This document shows, piece by piece, positions 1-9,605 of a DNA stretch of 64,000 bases. Below the pieces are notes generated by a model. The model searched no databases and was not told where the DNA came from. It saw nothing but the letters and a program-made list of their open reading frames with translations. A program made the translations under genes and the position numbers. The stretch comes from Micromonospora cabrerizensis (GTDB taxonomy: Bacteria > Actinomycetota > Actinomycetes > Mycobacteriales > Micromonosporaceae): NCBI RefSeq assembly GCF_022230955.1, contig NZ_JAKKFI010000089.1:1-64000 (forward strand). Direction: 5' to 3'. Every line of letters starts with the position of its first letter. Position 1 is the first letter of the stretch.

Positions 1-231
1 ACCCACCAGGACACACCGCGCGTCACACCCCCGACCAACGGCAAAGTCGAACGCTTCAACCGCACCCTGCTCGACGAATGGGCCTACGCACGGCCCTACA
101 CCAGCGAGACCGAACGCCGACAAGCCCTCCCCGGCTGGATCCACTCCTACAATCACCACCGCGGACACACCGCACTCAACGGCCTACCACCCGCCAGCCG
201 CGTCCCCAACCTCACGGGTCAGTACACCTAG
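1..231 (+). mobile_element. 3' end of an IS481-type transposase, cut by the window edge
   Basis: Frame 1 is open from the window edge to TAG at 229-231 and encodes the C-terminal 76 residues of a DDE (integrase-core) transposase. TNGKVERFNRTLLDEW carries the Glu that completes the DDE triad; SYNHHRGHTALNGLPP and the terminal NLTGQYT are the usual ending of IS481-family proteins. The rest of the element lies left of the window, so whether this copy is intact cannot be judged. I found no convincing terminal inverted repeat in the 75 nt after the stop. Confidence 0.85.
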
Positions 232-310
232 GCATCCACCGGCGTCGCGGTGTTGCTGAGATTCCTTCACGAGCGTAGGAAGAACACCACCTGCGTCGAA
301 GGAGATGCGT

Positions 311-2344
311 GTGACCACCAACAGAGGGCTCCGTCTCGCCGTGTCCGTGCTGATGAGCGCGGGCACCGTCCTGTTCGGCACGTCGGCCGCCGCGGCACCC
401 CCTGCCACTCCTGCACCGACGGGGCAGCAGGCCTGCGACCCGATCGACCCGACGGCCTGTCTGCTGCCCTTCCCGAACGACTACTTCACCGTGCCGGACC
501 GGACCAGCCCCACCGGCAAGCGGGTGCGGCTCGCTTCCGCCGCGATGCCCGCCAACGTGGCGGGGACCCCGATCGACCCGACGGAATGGAACCGGCAGGA
601 CGGGTTCAGCCCGGGCTCACCGATCCTGGTGCGCGTGCCCGGCCTCGACGCCGCGGCGACCGGGATCGCGCCGGTCACCGACATCGGCCGCTCGCTGGCG
701 CCGGACGCGCCGATCGTGCTGATCAACGCCCGGACCGGTGAGCGCACGCCGTACTGGGCCGAGCTGGACGCGCACGCGACCAGCCAGCCCGACCGGCAGG
801 TGCTGATCATCCGGCCTGCGGTGGCGCTGACCGAGGGCACCCGCTACGTCGTCGGCCTGCGCGGCATACGCGACGGCAACGGGGCGTCGATCCCGGCGCC
901 GAAGGCCTTCAGGGCCTACGTGACCGGTGCGGACCTCGGCCATCGGGACACCCGTGCGCCACAGATGAGGCGGATTCTCGCCGACCTGATCCGGACCGGG
1001 GTCAAGCGGCACAGCCTCTACCTGGCCTGGGACTTCACCGTGGCCAGCCGGCAGGGTCTGACCGGGCGGATGCTGGCGGTCCGCGACAGCGCTTTCGCCG
1101 CCCTCCGTCGGGCCGCACCGTCGTTCACCGTCACCCAGGTGACCGACTATCCGGTGGAGCAGGAGCCGCTGATCGCCAGGCAGGTGACCGGCACCATCGG
1201 CGTACCGTCCTATCTCACCGGCGACGGCGGGCCAGGCTCGCGGCTGCACTACGGGCCGGCCGGCGGTCCCGGGACGCCGCAGACCGCGAACGCCCTGCCC
1301 ACGCCGTCAGGCGCGACGATCGCGGCGGACTTCGTCTGCAACATCCCGCGCAGCGCGTCCGCCGGGCGGCCTGCTCATCTGTCGCTCTACGGCCACGGCC
1401 TGCTCGGCAAGCCGACCGAGATCAACGCGGGCAACGTCAGGACAATGTCGAACACCCACAACTTCACCTTCTGCGCGACCAGCTGGATCGGCATGGCCGC
1501 CGGCGACGTCCCCTATGTGGCTGGCGCCTTCGCCGACCTGAGTGCCTTCCCCGCCGTGGCGGACCGGTTGCAGCAGAGCTTCCTGAACTTCCTGTTCCTG
1601 GGCCGCACGATGATCCATCCGGGCGGGTTCGCCGCCCACCCGGCATTCCGGGACGCCGCCGCACGGCCGCTGGTCAACCTGGCCGGTGGGCTGCACTACG
1701 ACGGCAACAGCCAGGGCGGCATCAACGGTGGCGCACTCACCGCCATCGCCCAGGACTGGACCCGCTCGGTGCTCGGCGTACCGGCGATGAACTACTCCAC
1801 ACTGCTGCAACGCAGCGTGGACTTCGCCCCGTTCCAGACGGTGATGGACGGCTACTACCCGGACAAGGTCGACCAACAGCTGATCCTCGCGCTGCTGCAG
1901 ATGTTGTGGGACCGGTCCGAGGCCAACGGGTACGCCCAGCACATGACCGACCGACCACTGCCCGGCAGCCCACCGCATCAGGTGCTGATGCACGTGGCCT
2001 TCGGTGACCAGCAGGTCTCGCCCGCCGCGGCGGAGGTCCAGGCGCGCACCATCGGCGCCCGCCTGCACACCCCCGCGCTCGCCGACGGCTGGTCGTCGGA
2101 CGTCCGTCCGTACTGGGGCATCGCGCCGATCCGCCGCTACCCGTACACCGGTTCGGCGCTCGTGATCTGGAACAGCGGCGCCGCGTACGCGCCGCCGGCG
2201 ACCAACCTGGCCCCGGCCGGGCCGGAGTACGGCGACGATCCGCACGAGTTCCCGCGCGCCCAGGCCGGAGCCCAGAGACAGAAGGCCGTCTTCCTGCTCA
2301 CCGGCAAGGTCGTCGACGTCTGCGCGGGGACGCCCTGCCCCTGA
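311..2344 (+). CDS. Secreted lipase-like alpha/beta-hydrolase, about 677 aa
   Basis: The protein starts with a Sec signal peptide (basic start, hydrophobic core, cleavage near TSAAAA around residue 29). CDPIDPTACLLPFPNDYF follows, which resembles the N-terminal module of large bacterial lipases (Lipase_bact_N). YDGNSQGG contains a nucleophile elbow with Ser near residue 467. AFGDQQV and the C-terminal DPHEF are candidate sites for the acid and His, but the triad is not proven. The GTG at 311 is preferred over the ATG at 305 because AAGGAG (299-304) touches that ATG and sits 6 nt before the GTG. It is monocistronic and ends before a strong hairpin. Exported hydrolase is fairly sure; the substrate is unknown. 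Confidence 0.7.
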   Translation: MTTNRGLRLAVSVLMSAGTVLFGTSAAAAPPATPAPTGQQACDPIDPTACLLPFPNDYFTVPDRTSPTGKRVRLASAAMPANVAGTPIDPTEWNRQDGFSPGSPILVRVPGLDAAATGIAPVTDIGRSLAPDAPIVLINARTGERTPYWAELDAHATSQPDRQVLIIRPAVALTEGTRYVVGLRGIRDGNGASIPAPKAFRAYVTGADLGHRDTRAPQMRRILADLIRTGVKRHSLYLAWDFTVASRQGLTGRMLAVRDSAFAALRRAAPSFTVTQVTDYPVEQEPLIARQVTGTIGVPSYLTGDGGPGSRLHYGPAGGPGTPQTANALPTPSGATIAADFVCNIPRSASAGRPAHLSLYGHGLLGKPTEINAGNVRTMSNTHNFTFCATSWIGMAAGDVPYVAGAFADLSAFPAVADRLQQSFLNFLFLGRTMIHPGGFAAHPAFRDAAARPLVNLAGGLHYDGNSQGGINGGALTAIAQDWTRSVLGVPAMNYSTLLQRSVDFAPFQTVMDGYYPDKVDQQLILALLQMLWDRSEANGYAQHMTDRPLPGSPPHQVLMHVAFGDQQVSPAAAEVQARTIGARLHTPALADGWSSDVRPYWGIAPIRRYPYTGSALVIWNSGAAYAPPATNLAPAGPEYGDDPHEFPRAQAGAQRQKAVFLLTGKVVDVCAGTPCP

Positions 2345-2410
2345 TCCGCTCGACCGCTGCTCGGGGGCGCTGGCACCGCCGGCGCCTCGCCGCGGGAGCC
2401 GAACGCTGAC

Positions 2411-2446
2411 CGCGCCGCCCGCCGCAGATCCGTGGCGGGCGGCGCG
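2411..2446. terminator. Bidirectional hairpin terminator
   Basis: A perfect 13-bp GC stem (2411-2423 with 2434-2446) and a 10-nt loop lie between the convergent lipase-like and DinB-like genes. There is no T tract, as is usual for actinomycete terminators. Confidence 0.7.
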
Positions 2447-2472
2447 CTCGTCGGGTGCGGCCGTCTCGCGGC

Positions 2473-3063
2473 CTAGGCGAAGCGGTCGGCCAGCTTCGTC
2501 AGCTTGGCGACGTACGCCGGCCAGTCGTAGCCAACGGGGATGTTGGTGCTGTCCCGCCGCAGGCCAACCGCCGAGTCGTGCTGCTCGCGGATGATGTCGG
2601 CATGACCCGCGTGACGGGCGATGTCGCAGGTCACGTGCACGATGATCCGCTGGAGCGTCACGTCCTGTCGGCCCGGCTGCCACCACGGCACCTGCCCCGG
2701 CGCGTCGAGCGGCAGCTGGTCGATCGTCTGGTCGGCGAACACCCCGACACGGCGATACAGATCGATCAGGCCATCCTTCGTCTCGTCCTCGCTCGCGTAC
2801 CAGTCTGCCTGAGGGTCCTCGTCGAACGCCTCCATGGGGACGAGTTCCTCCGGCGTCGGGAACTCGCGCCCGAAGGTGGACCCGAAGTAGCCGGCTTCGA
2901 CATTGAGACAGTGCTTGATGATGCCCAGCAGGTTGGTGCCGGTCGCGGTGCGGGGCATTCTGGCATCGCGTTCGCTCAGCCCGTCGAGCTTCCAGATCAG
3001 GTCTTCGCGACTTTCCAGAAGGTAGTGGTGCAGCGCAGCCTTCGCATCGCCCAGGTCAGCCAT
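2473..3063 (-). CDS. DinB/DUF664-family protein
   Basis: A 196-aa cytoplasmic four-helix protein. Family signs are LHHYLLESREDLIWKLDGLS at the N-terminus, the metal-ligand-like His in NLLGIIKHCLNVEAGYFG, and the C-terminal HVTCDIARHAGHADIIREQ, giving the three-His layout of DinB-like, possibly mycothiol-dependent, enzymes. Known members include thiol-S-transferases and detoxification enzymes; no specific substrate can be assigned. It is the last gene of a loosely spaced minus-strand run and ends opposite the lipase-like gene. Confidence 0.8.
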   Translation of the reverse strand: MADLGDAKAALHHYLLESREDLIWKLDGLSERDARMPRTATGTNLLGIIKHCLNVEAGYFGSTFGREFPTPEELVPMEAFDEDPQADWYASEDETKDGLIDLYRRVGVFADQTIDQLPLDAPGQVPWWQPGRQDVTLQRIIVHVTCDIARHAGHADIIREQHDSAVGLRRDSTNIPVGYDWPAYVAKLTKLADRFA

Positions 3064-3157
3064 GCCCGCCAGTCTTCCTCATGCGCCGGGCCATCGTGGG
3101 TGCGGCGTTCGCACGATCAGCGTCCGGTCGGGGGCGGCATCGCAGCGAAGGTGGCCG

Positions 3158-3910
3158 TCAGCCTCGGAGCCGGGCTCGCAGCACGTCGACCTCGCAGCCC
3201 GGCGAGGACGGGTCGAAGCCGTGCTCGACCAGCCAGCGGATCGCCAGCAGGCTGCGCACCGACCACCACCCACGGATCACGTCGAGATCGACCTCGGCAC
3301 CGTAGCCGACGAGGACGTCACCAAGGTGCTCCTCGTGCCCGAGCGTCAAGCTGGCGAGGTCGTACAGGCCGTCACCCCGGCCCGCCTCGGACCAGTCGAG
3401 GACGCCGGTGACCTGGTCACCGTCGACGAAGACGTGGCTGATCTGCAGGTCGCCGTGAGTGAACGCGGGTGTCCACGGCCGGAGTGCCGCGTCGGCGACC
3501 TGGCGGTTGTGGGTGACCAGGTCGGTGGGAAGGACGCCGTTCGTGACCAGCCACTGGCATTCGCGGTCGAGGTGCGAGGTGATCTCTTCGAGGCTCCGAC
3601 CGGGCCAGGGCGGCAGCGGAGCGTCGTGCAGCATCCGAACGGCGGCGCCCGCCGCGGCCCAGGCTGCCCGCGACGCCGTCGACGGTGCGCCGAGGCGGCC
3701 GAGCGCCGTCCCGGGCAGGGCGGCGAGCGCGAGGACGGGCGGCTTCCGCCACCGGACCTCCGGAGTCGGGACCGGCGCCAGAGCCATGGCCTCGACCTCG
3801 ACGTCCGTGCGCGTCTGATCAGCGTCGATCTTCAAGAACACGTCACCAACGCGCATGGTCACGCGCTCGTGGTGGGCGACGACGACCTCGACCTGCTGCA
3901 TGTTCGGCAT
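3158..3910 (-). CDS. APH-type phosphotransferase family protein
   Basis: A 250-aa kinase-fold protein. FTHGDLQISHVFVD is the catalytic loop (HGD in place of HxD) and GVLDWSEAGRGDGLYDLASL is the Mg-binding segment of the aminoglycoside/choline kinase (APH) family. The N-terminal VTMRVGDVFLKIDAD looks like the start of the ATP-binding lobe with its Lys. Length is slightly short for APH (260-300 aa). These proteins phosphorylate small alcohols or aminoglycosides; nothing nearby identifies the substrate, so antibiotic resistance should not be assumed. Confidence 0.8.
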   Translation of the reverse strand: MPNMQQVEVVVAHHERVTMRVGDVFLKIDADQTRTDVEVEAMALAPVPTPEVRWRKPPVLALAALPGTALGRLGAPSTASRAAWAAAGAAVRMLHDAPLPPWPGRSLEEITSHLDRECQWLVTNGVLPTDLVTHNRQVADAALRPWTPAFTHGDLQISHVFVDGDQVTGVLDWSEAGRGDGLYDLASLTLGHEEHLGDVLVGYGAEVDLDVIRGWWSVRSLLAIRWLVEHGFDPSSPGCEVDVLRARLRG

Positions 3911-3984
3911 TGTCGCGGGGGTTGACCAGCCAGGTCACCGGCTTTTTGTCGCGCGCGCCTGACCTCGTCGCCGTCCGGTGGTGC

Positions 3985-4200
3985 TCAACCCAGGAGGGCT
4001 TGGACCACGTCGGGCCGGTTCAGGGCCGCGACACACCACGCGAAGTGACCGTCCCTGCCCTCGGGGTCGTAGGCGTTCGCGGTGATCAGCGAGTACGCCG
4101 CGCGGTAGACGAGGAGCGCCTGCCGCTGGTAGCCCAGACGCTCCTCGATCTGCGCGTGGAGGCCATGTCGGGTCAGCTCCACGTCGGTCGGGGGGTGCAT
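3985..4200 (-). CDS. Small hypothetical protein, 71 aa
   Basis: An ATG-started frame encodes a 71-aa soluble protein with a helical core (ELTRHGLHAQIEERLGYQRQ, then VYRAAYSLITANAYD). It fits the gap between the APH-like and AlkD-like genes on the same strand and has plausible actinomycete codon use. I do not recognise the family, and no signal peptide or membrane segment is visible. Confidence 0.45.
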   Translation of the reverse strand: MHPPTDVELTRHGLHAQIEERLGYQRQALLVYRAAYSLITANAYDPEGRDGHFAWCVAALNRPDVVQALLG

Positions 4201-4296
4201 GAGGGTGTCATCGCCACCTGTTGTCGCGCCGGGCGGTGCGGGAGGGTCCGGGCGCTCCCCGCGCCCTCGCCACGGCTGTCTCGGTCGGGGCTCTGG

Positions 4297-5013
4297 TCAG
4301 GTGTGTGCGCGGCGCACCATCTCGCTGATCCAGATGGGCGCGTACGGGGACGTGCAGCCGGGGGAGGTCGGGTAGTCCTTGAGCACCGCCAGGCGCTCCC
4401 CGATGTCGATCGCGCGGGCGCGGTGCGCGGGGTGCTCGATGCCGATCTGGGCCAGGCAGTGGTTCATCGCCCACTGGAGGCGATCCGGCGCGTCCCTCAT
4501 CTCGCTCTCGATGACGTCGAGCAGTCCCGGCAGGTCGAGGCTCTCGGGCTTCTTCGTCACGCGCTCGGTGGTCAGTGCCCACCCGGCGCTCGCGACCACC
4601 GGATCCGGGTCGGCGTACCAGGCCAGGCGTAGCTCCTCGGAGTGCGGGCTCTTCTTCACCACGTAGTTCACCAGCCAGTCCTGCACCTTGGGCGCCCGTG
4701 CCTCGCGCAGCATCGCGTCCAGCTCGTCCCGCTCGAACGCCCTGGGTCGGCAGATCAGGAGCGCCAGCAGTCTCGCCGCGGTGTCGCCGGTCTTCCAGAG
4801 CTGGCGGGCGAGTTCCTGCTGCGTCTTCAGCCGCTTCGCGAGCGCACGGAGTTTGCCGAGGTTCACACCGTGATCGTCACCGTGTTTCGCGTTCACCTCG
4901 CGTGTCCGGTCGTCCTCCAGCGTGGCCAGCTCGGCCATCACCTCGGCCACCACCGTGTCAGTTGGCGTCGTCGCGGTCACCGCAGCCTCCAGCTCCTCGG
5001 GTGTGAGATGCAC
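4297..5013 (-). CDS. AlkD-like DNA alkylation repair protein
   Basis: A 238-aa HEAT-like repeat protein of the DNA alkylation repair (AlkD/AlkC) superfamily, which removes alkylated bases such as 3-methyladenine and 7-methylguanine. Matching features are EVNAKHGDDHGVNLGKLR near the start, LAKRLKTQQELARQLW, and LALLICRPRAFERDELDAML. The GTG at 5013 (MHLTPEELEAAV) gives normal family length. The frame stays open upstream, but that stretch crosses the terminator and the next gene. No strong ribosome site precedes the GTG. A second, broken AlkD-like gene lies at 37.3-37.7 kb. Confidence 0.75.
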   Translation of the reverse strand: MHLTPEELEAAVTATTPTDTVVAEVMAELATLEDDRTREVNAKHGDDHGVNLGKLRALAKRLKTQQELARQLWKTGDTAARLLALLICRPRAFERDELDAMLREARAPKVQDWLVNYVVKKSPHSEELRLAWYADPDPVVASAGWALTTERVTKKPESLDLPGLLDVIESEMRDAPDRLQWAMNHCLAQIGIEHPAHRARAIDIGERLAVLKDYPTSPGCTSPYAPIWISEMVRRAHT

Positions 5014-5064
5014 CTTACGACGCGCGGAGCCGACGGTGACCTGCGGCTGGCGCGTGACCCGACA

Positions 5065-5100
5065 GACGCCCCGGCCACCTACCGTGGCGGCCGGGGCGTC
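5065..5100 (-). terminator. Hairpin terminator after the S33 peptidase gene
   Basis: A perfect 12-bp stem (5065-5076 with 5089-5100) begins 20 nt past the peptidase stop codon and precedes the AlkD-like start. Confidence 0.65.
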
Positions 5101-5120
5101 AACGCGACGAGTCGGACCCG

Positions 5121-6707
5121 TCAGGCCGGGGCGGCCGGGCAACTCGCGCCGGCCGGCGGTGTGACTCTGGCGATCAGGTACCGCTCGACGTGACTCCGGG
5201 TGCACTCCGTGCGGGGATAGCTGCCGTGCCCGGATCCCTCGTACGTGAGGAGGGCGCCTCGCCTGCCGAGCTGAGCCGCCACCCGCAACGCCCCGTCGTA
5301 CGGGGTGGCCGGGTCGTATCGACCGTTGAGCACCAGCAGCGGGGTGTCCGTCCGCACCCGCAGCCGATGTTGCGGGTTGATCGCCGTCCAGCCCAGGCAG
5401 ATCGCGGCGAAGCGGACGGACAGCGGTGACGCCCGCAGGTGAGGTGCCGTGGCGCGGGACAGTTGGAGAAGCTGGTTCCACTCGGCGAACCCGTCGACCG
5501 GCAGCGACCAGTCCTCGCAGAACGCCAGCAGCGCGTACTCGGTGAGCTCCTCGCCCGTCTGGACGGGTGTCCTCGGTGAGGTGAGGGGAGGATTCGCCGC
5601 CTCGCCCCGCTCCAGCGCGACCAGCAGGTTCGCGAGATCGGCCCAGGTCGCGTCGAAGAAGTTGGCGAACGTCGCGAAACCAAGCTCGAACCAGTCCAGC
5701 CGGTCACCGGTGGCCGCGTCGACCAGCGTGCCCGCGTCGGCCCGGCGCATCAGACGGTCGAAGAGCGCCGGTACGTCGCGTCCGTGCAGAGCGCAGCTCT
5801 GGTTCCGGCCGCACCATGTCACGAACTCGTGGAACAGTGCCTCGTTGCTGGCCGCGCCACTGCGGAAGTACTCCTTGATCCCCAGGCTGTGGTCCATCAC
5901 GCTGTCCAGGACCATCGCGCGGACCCGGTCCGGGAACAGCTCGGCGTAGCTCTGTCCGAGCAGCGTGCCGTAGGAGAGCCCGAAGAAGCTGAGCTGCCGC
6001 TCCCCGAGCGCCACCCGGACGGCCTCCATGTCCCGCGCGACACTGTCGCTGTCGAAGTGGTCGAAGAGCGGGCCGCTGTGGGCCCGGCAGTCGTCGCGCA
6101 ACTGGCGGTTGTAGGTGAGGAGCCGGTCGAAATCCTCCGCCGTGGTCGGCACCAGCGAGGGGTGCCGGTCGAGCAGTGCGGTCGAGCATCGTACCGGGGC
6201 GCTGCGGACCGTACCCCGGGGATCGAAGCCGACGATGTCGAAGCGGCGCAGCACTTCCGGTCCGTACTGGCCGTCGGCGGTGAGTGTCGCGTCCACACCG
6301 GACAGACCGGGACCCCCGGGATTGATGACCAGGACGCCGATGCGGGCGGACGGGTCGGTGGCGGTACGCCGGGCCAGGGCCAGCTCGAAGGTTTCCCCTC
6401 TCGGCCGGGCCCAGTCGACCGGCAGGCGCAGGGTGCCGCAGCGCGTGCCCGGATCGTCGGGTCGTTCCGGGCACGCTCGCCAGTCGACGCGGCCGTTCCA
6501 CCCGCCGGTCGTACGGTCAACGGGCGGGGCGGCGATCGACCCGGCACCGCCGGCTGTCACCGGTGTGCGGGCGGCGAGCGCCGGCGGGGCGTTGAGCGAG
6601 AGGGCGGCGAGGACCGCGACGACGGCCGGGAGCCAGCGCAGGAGCGGCGGGCGTCGACGATCAGCCCCGCTGCGATGCCAGAAGGTGGGTCTCTTCGTGG
6701 TCAGCAT
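5121..6707 (-). CDS. Secreted S33 alpha/beta-hydrolase (tripeptidyl aminopeptidase-like)
   Basis: A 528-aa exported hydrolase of the SlpD/tripeptidyl aminopeptidase type. A hydrophobic signal (LRWLPAVVAVLAALSLNAPP) ends in ALAA. VDWRACPERPDDPGTRCGTL and LVINPGGPGLSG (oxyanion-hole loop) are typical. FGLSYGTLLGQSYAELFPD carries the nucleophile Ser, LNGRYDPATPYDGA the Asp, and GSGHGSYPRTECT the His. The C-terminal TAP-like domain is present. I chose the ATG at 6707 (MLTTKRP) over the one at 6746 because it keeps the signal peptide short. It lies about 70 nt downstream of the AfsR-like gene on the same strand, so that regulator may control it. Confidence 0.85.
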   Translation of the reverse strand: MLTTKRPTFWHRSGADRRRPPLLRWLPAVVAVLAALSLNAPPALAARTPVTAGGAGSIAAPPVDRTTGGWNGRVDWRACPERPDDPGTRCGTLRLPVDWARPRGETFELALARRTATDPSARIGVLVINPGGPGLSGVDATLTADGQYGPEVLRRFDIVGFDPRGTVRSAPVRCSTALLDRHPSLVPTTAEDFDRLLTYNRQLRDDCRAHSGPLFDHFDSDSVARDMEAVRVALGERQLSFFGLSYGTLLGQSYAELFPDRVRAMVLDSVMDHSLGIKEYFRSGAASNEALFHEFVTWCGRNQSCALHGRDVPALFDRLMRRADAGTLVDAATGDRLDWFELGFATFANFFDATWADLANLLVALERGEAANPPLTSPRTPVQTGEELTEYALLAFCEDWSLPVDGFAEWNQLLQLSRATAPHLRASPLSVRFAAICLGWTAINPQHRLRVRTDTPLLVLNGRYDPATPYDGALRVAAQLGRRGALLTYEGSGHGSYPRTECTRSHVERYLIARVTPPAGASCPAAPA

Positions 6708-6776
6708 TGGTCCAGCCTGCCGACGCCCGGTCCACGTCGGATCCATGCCGGTGCGGGTGCGGCCGGCAGCAGGCCC

Positions 6777-9605
6777 TCAGCGGTACACGGCCGCCAGCCG
6801 CTCGGACAGTTCCACGGCCTGCGGATGCCCGATCTCGTCGAGCAGCACCAACGCCTGTCGCCACAGGTCGGTCGAGGTCTCGAGGTCGCCCTCGGCCTGA
6901 TGGGTGTCGCCGAGACGAATGAGCGTCTCGGCCCTCCCGCACTGGTCGCGCAGGTCCGCGTAGAGCAGGAGAGCGCGCCGATAGCAGGCGGCTGCCGTCT
7001 CGTGCACCCCGAGACCCTGATAGGCGAACCCGAGACTGTCCCAGGTGTGGGCCGTGCCCAGCAGGTCCTCGACCTCCTGGTGCAGAGCCAGCGCCTGCTC
7101 GCAGTAGGCGATGGCGCGGGCGTGCTCGTCCAGCCGGGCATGGCACCACCCGAGCGCGTTGAGCGCGGCGGCCTCGCCACGCCGGTCGCCGGTGCCGCTG
7201 GACAGCGCCAGCGCCGCCGCGGCGTGTGGCAACGACCCCCGCGGGTCGTCCTCGATGTCATGCAGCCAGGCGAGATGCAGGTGCGTGCTCGCCTGCCCGG
7301 GCCGGTCACCGATCTGGTCGTACCGCGCCATCGCCTGCCGAAGGTGGTCGCGGGCGGCGCCGTGGCGACTGAGCTGGATCTGGGCCAGCGCGAGGTCCCG
7401 GTGCGCCAACGCCTCGGCACCGGGGTCATCGCCGCGTCGTGCGACAGTGACCGCGCTGGCCTGCGCGGCAGCCAGGTCGTGCCACTGTGACAGACGGCTG
7501 AGCAGCGGAGTGAGGGCCTGGGCGAGCTGCCCGGCGTGGGCGTCGAAGCGGTGCGCGACCGCGTCGTCGACGGTGGCCAGCAACACCCGCTGCTCGGTCG
7601 CGAACCACGCCAGCGCGGACTGGTGGTCGGTGAACGCCGGGGGCGATTCCTCGGCGGGCAGGGGCAGCGGGTCGACTGGGAGCCGGCCGGCATCGACCAG
7701 CCGCGCCGCGTCCCGGGCGATCCGCAGGTAGTGGTCGAGGACACGGGTCCGGGCGGCGCTGCGGTCGGCCGCCGAGTCGTGTGCGTCCGACAGCTCCTGC
7801 CCGTAGGCGCGGAGCAGATCGTGACAGCGGAAGCGGTCAGGGGACTGCTCAGCCAGCAGGTTCGCCCGAGTCAGCTCGTCGAGCGCCGGTCGGACCAGGT
7901 GCGGCGCCGCTCCAGCGAGGCTGGTCGCCGCCGCCGCGCTGACGTCGGGGCCGGGAAGCAGACTGATCTGCCGGAACAGCCGGGCGGCGTCCGGGCTGAG
8001 TAGACGGTACGACCAGGAGAGCACCGTACGCAGGTCGGTAGCGGCGTCGTCGGTGGCCAGGGCGGCGAGCCCACCCCGGCTCGCCGCCAGATCGTCGGCG
8101 ATGGACTGAAGGGGGAACATGGGCCGGGCGGCGGCTCGCGCGGCCACCACGGACAGGGCGAGGGGCAACCGGGCGGTACGGCTGATCAGCTCGTCCACCG
8201 CTGCCGGCTGGGCGGCGGTCCGCTGCACACCCAGCCGGCGTGCGAGCAGTTGGCGCGCCTCGGCGGTGCTGGGCAGGTCGAGTGCGAGGGGTTGAGCGCC
8301 CTCGGCGGCGACCAGGCCGGGCAGCGTGTGGCGGCTCGTCACGATCACGCCACAGCGGCTCGACCCGGGCAGCAGCGGCCGCACCTGTTCGGCGTCGCGC
8401 GCGTTGTCGAGGAGTACCAGCAGTCGTCGGTCCGCGGTCAGGCTGCGGTACAGAGCGAACTGGGCTGCCGGATCGGCGGGGATCTCCAGGGGCTTCACGC
8501 CCAGAGCGGGCAGGAGCGAGCGTACGACCACGGCCGAGGGGGACGCCTCGTGTGGGGCCACGCCGAACCCGCTGAGGTCGACGTGGAGTTGCCCGTCGGG
8601 AAAGTGGTGCCGGTTGTCGTGCGCCCAGCGCAACGCGAGCCAGGTCTTTCCGACGCCACCGGTGCCGGTGAGCACCACGGTGCCGGCCGGCCCGTCGTCG
8701 CCGAGCAGCAGCGTCGTGAGCCGGGCCAGCTCGCCGACCCGGCCGGTGAACATCGCCGGCGGGGCCGGCAGTTGCCGAGGGACGACCCGGGGCGTGGTCT
8801 TCCTCGGCGACCGCGCGAGTGTCAACAGCTCCCGATCGGCCCGCAGGATGCGGATGTGCAGGTGCTGGAGATCCGGACCGGGCTCGACTCCCACCTCGTC
8901 GGCGAGCAGTCGGCGCAGCTTCCGGTACGTCGCCAGCGCGTCGGTACGCCGTCCGGCCCGGGCCAGAGCCACCATCAGCTGCCCCCATGGGCGCTCACGG
9001 AGCGGATCCCCGTCGACCTGCGCCCGGAGCGGTTCGATCAGCTCGTGGTGCGCTCCGGAGCGCAGCTGGAGGTCCGTGACCTCCTCCAGCAGACTCGCCC
9101 GCTGATCCTGAAGGCGTGCCCGGACGGAGAGCAACACCCCCGAACCGGGGAGGCCGGCAAAGGGCTCACCACGCCACAGCGCCAACGCCGCCTCGAACGC
9201 CTCCAGGGCAGCTGACCAGCGGCCCTGCCGCAGGGCGTGGTACCCGCGCTGGGTCAGGTCGTCGAAGGCCAGGCTGTCCGTCGTGTGCGGGTCGAGGACG
9301 AGACGGTAGCCGGTGACCTCGGCGAGGATGGCCGGATCGGGTACTCCTGGGGACCGTAGCGCGCGGCGCAACGCCCAGACATAGGTCTTCACGTTTCCGG
9401 CCGCTGTCTTCGGCGGGCGTCCCTGCCACAGCTCGTCGACGAGTTTGTCGATGGACCACCCGGCGCCCGGCTGCGCCATCAGGATGGCCAGCAGGCGGAC
9501 CTGCATCGGCGTGCCGAGGGCCAGCCGTTCCCCGGCAGGAGACCGCACCTCGACCGGGCCGAGCAGTCGGTACCGCAGCGCCGACGGCACCCCCGCAGGG
9601 TCCAT
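6777..9605 (-). CDS. AfsR/SARP-family transcriptional regulator with NB-ARC and TPR domains
   Basis: A 942-aa multidomain regulator. Residues 10-105 form an OmpR-type winged helix (QVRLLAILMAQPGAGWSIDK, KTYVWALRRAL). Residues 110-260 form the bacterial transcriptional activation domain. A P-loop GTGGVGKT at 314-321 opens an NB-ARC ATPase with LLVLLDNARD as Walker B. The last 250 residues are TPR repeats (ALNALGWCHARLDEHARAIA). This is the full AfsR layout, not a short SARP. AfsR-like proteins activate secondary metabolism or exoenzyme genes. No biosynthetic cluster adjoins it, so the downstream S33 peptidase is the obvious candidate target. The start at 9605 is uncertain; 9641 is an in-frame alternative. 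Confidence 0.88.
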   Translation of the reverse strand: MDPAGVPSALRYRLLGPVEVRSPAGERLALGTPMQVRLLAILMAQPGAGWSIDKLVDELWQGRPPKTAAGNVKTYVWALRRALRSPGVPDPAILAEVTGYRLVLDPHTTDSLAFDDLTQRGYHALRQGRWSAALEAFEAALALWRGEPFAGLPGSGVLLSVRARLQDQRASLLEEVTDLQLRSGAHHELIEPLRAQVDGDPLRERPWGQLMVALARAGRRTDALATYRKLRRLLADEVGVEPGPDLQHLHIRILRADRELLTLARSPRKTTPRVVPRQLPAPPAMFTGRVGELARLTTLLLGDDGPAGTVVLTGTGGVGKTWLALRWAHDNRHHFPDGQLHVDLSGFGVAPHEASPSAVVVRSLLPALGVKPLEIPADPAAQFALYRSLTADRRLLVLLDNARDAEQVRPLLPGSSRCGVIVTSRHTLPGLVAAEGAQPLALDLPSTAEARQLLARRLGVQRTAAQPAAVDELISRTARLPLALSVVAARAAARPMFPLQSIADDLAASRGGLAALATDDAATDLRTVLSWSYRLLSPDAARLFRQISLLPGPDVSAAAATSLAGAAPHLVRPALDELTRANLLAEQSPDRFRCHDLLRAYGQELSDAHDSAADRSAARTRVLDHYLRIARDAARLVDAGRLPVDPLPLPAEESPPAFTDHQSALAWFATEQRVLLATVDDAVAHRFDAHAGQLAQALTPLLSRLSQWHDLAAAQASAVTVARRGDDPGAEALAHRDLALAQIQLSRHGAARDHLRQAMARYDQIGDRPGQASTHLHLAWLHDIEDDPRGSLPHAAAALALSSGTGDRRGEAAALNALGWCHARLDEHARAIAYCEQALALHQEVEDLLGTAHTWDSLGFAYQGLGVHETAAACYRRALLLYADLRDQCGRAETLIRLGDTHQAEGDLETSTDLWRQALVLLDEIGHPQAVELSERLAAVYR

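Noticed and set aside
3158..3910. Aminoglycoside resistance gene
   Set aside because: Only the general APH fold is visible; many such proteins phosphorylate other small molecules.
4297..5481. Longer version of the AlkD-like protein
   Set aside because: The open frame extends upstream, but that part crosses the terminator hairpin and the 3' end of the peptidase gene and reads as low-complexity sequence.
6777..9605. AfsR-like regulator as marker of a biosynthetic gene cluster
   Set aside because: No PKS, NRPS, terpene or RiPP core gene lies within the window; the nearest likely target is the S33 peptidase.
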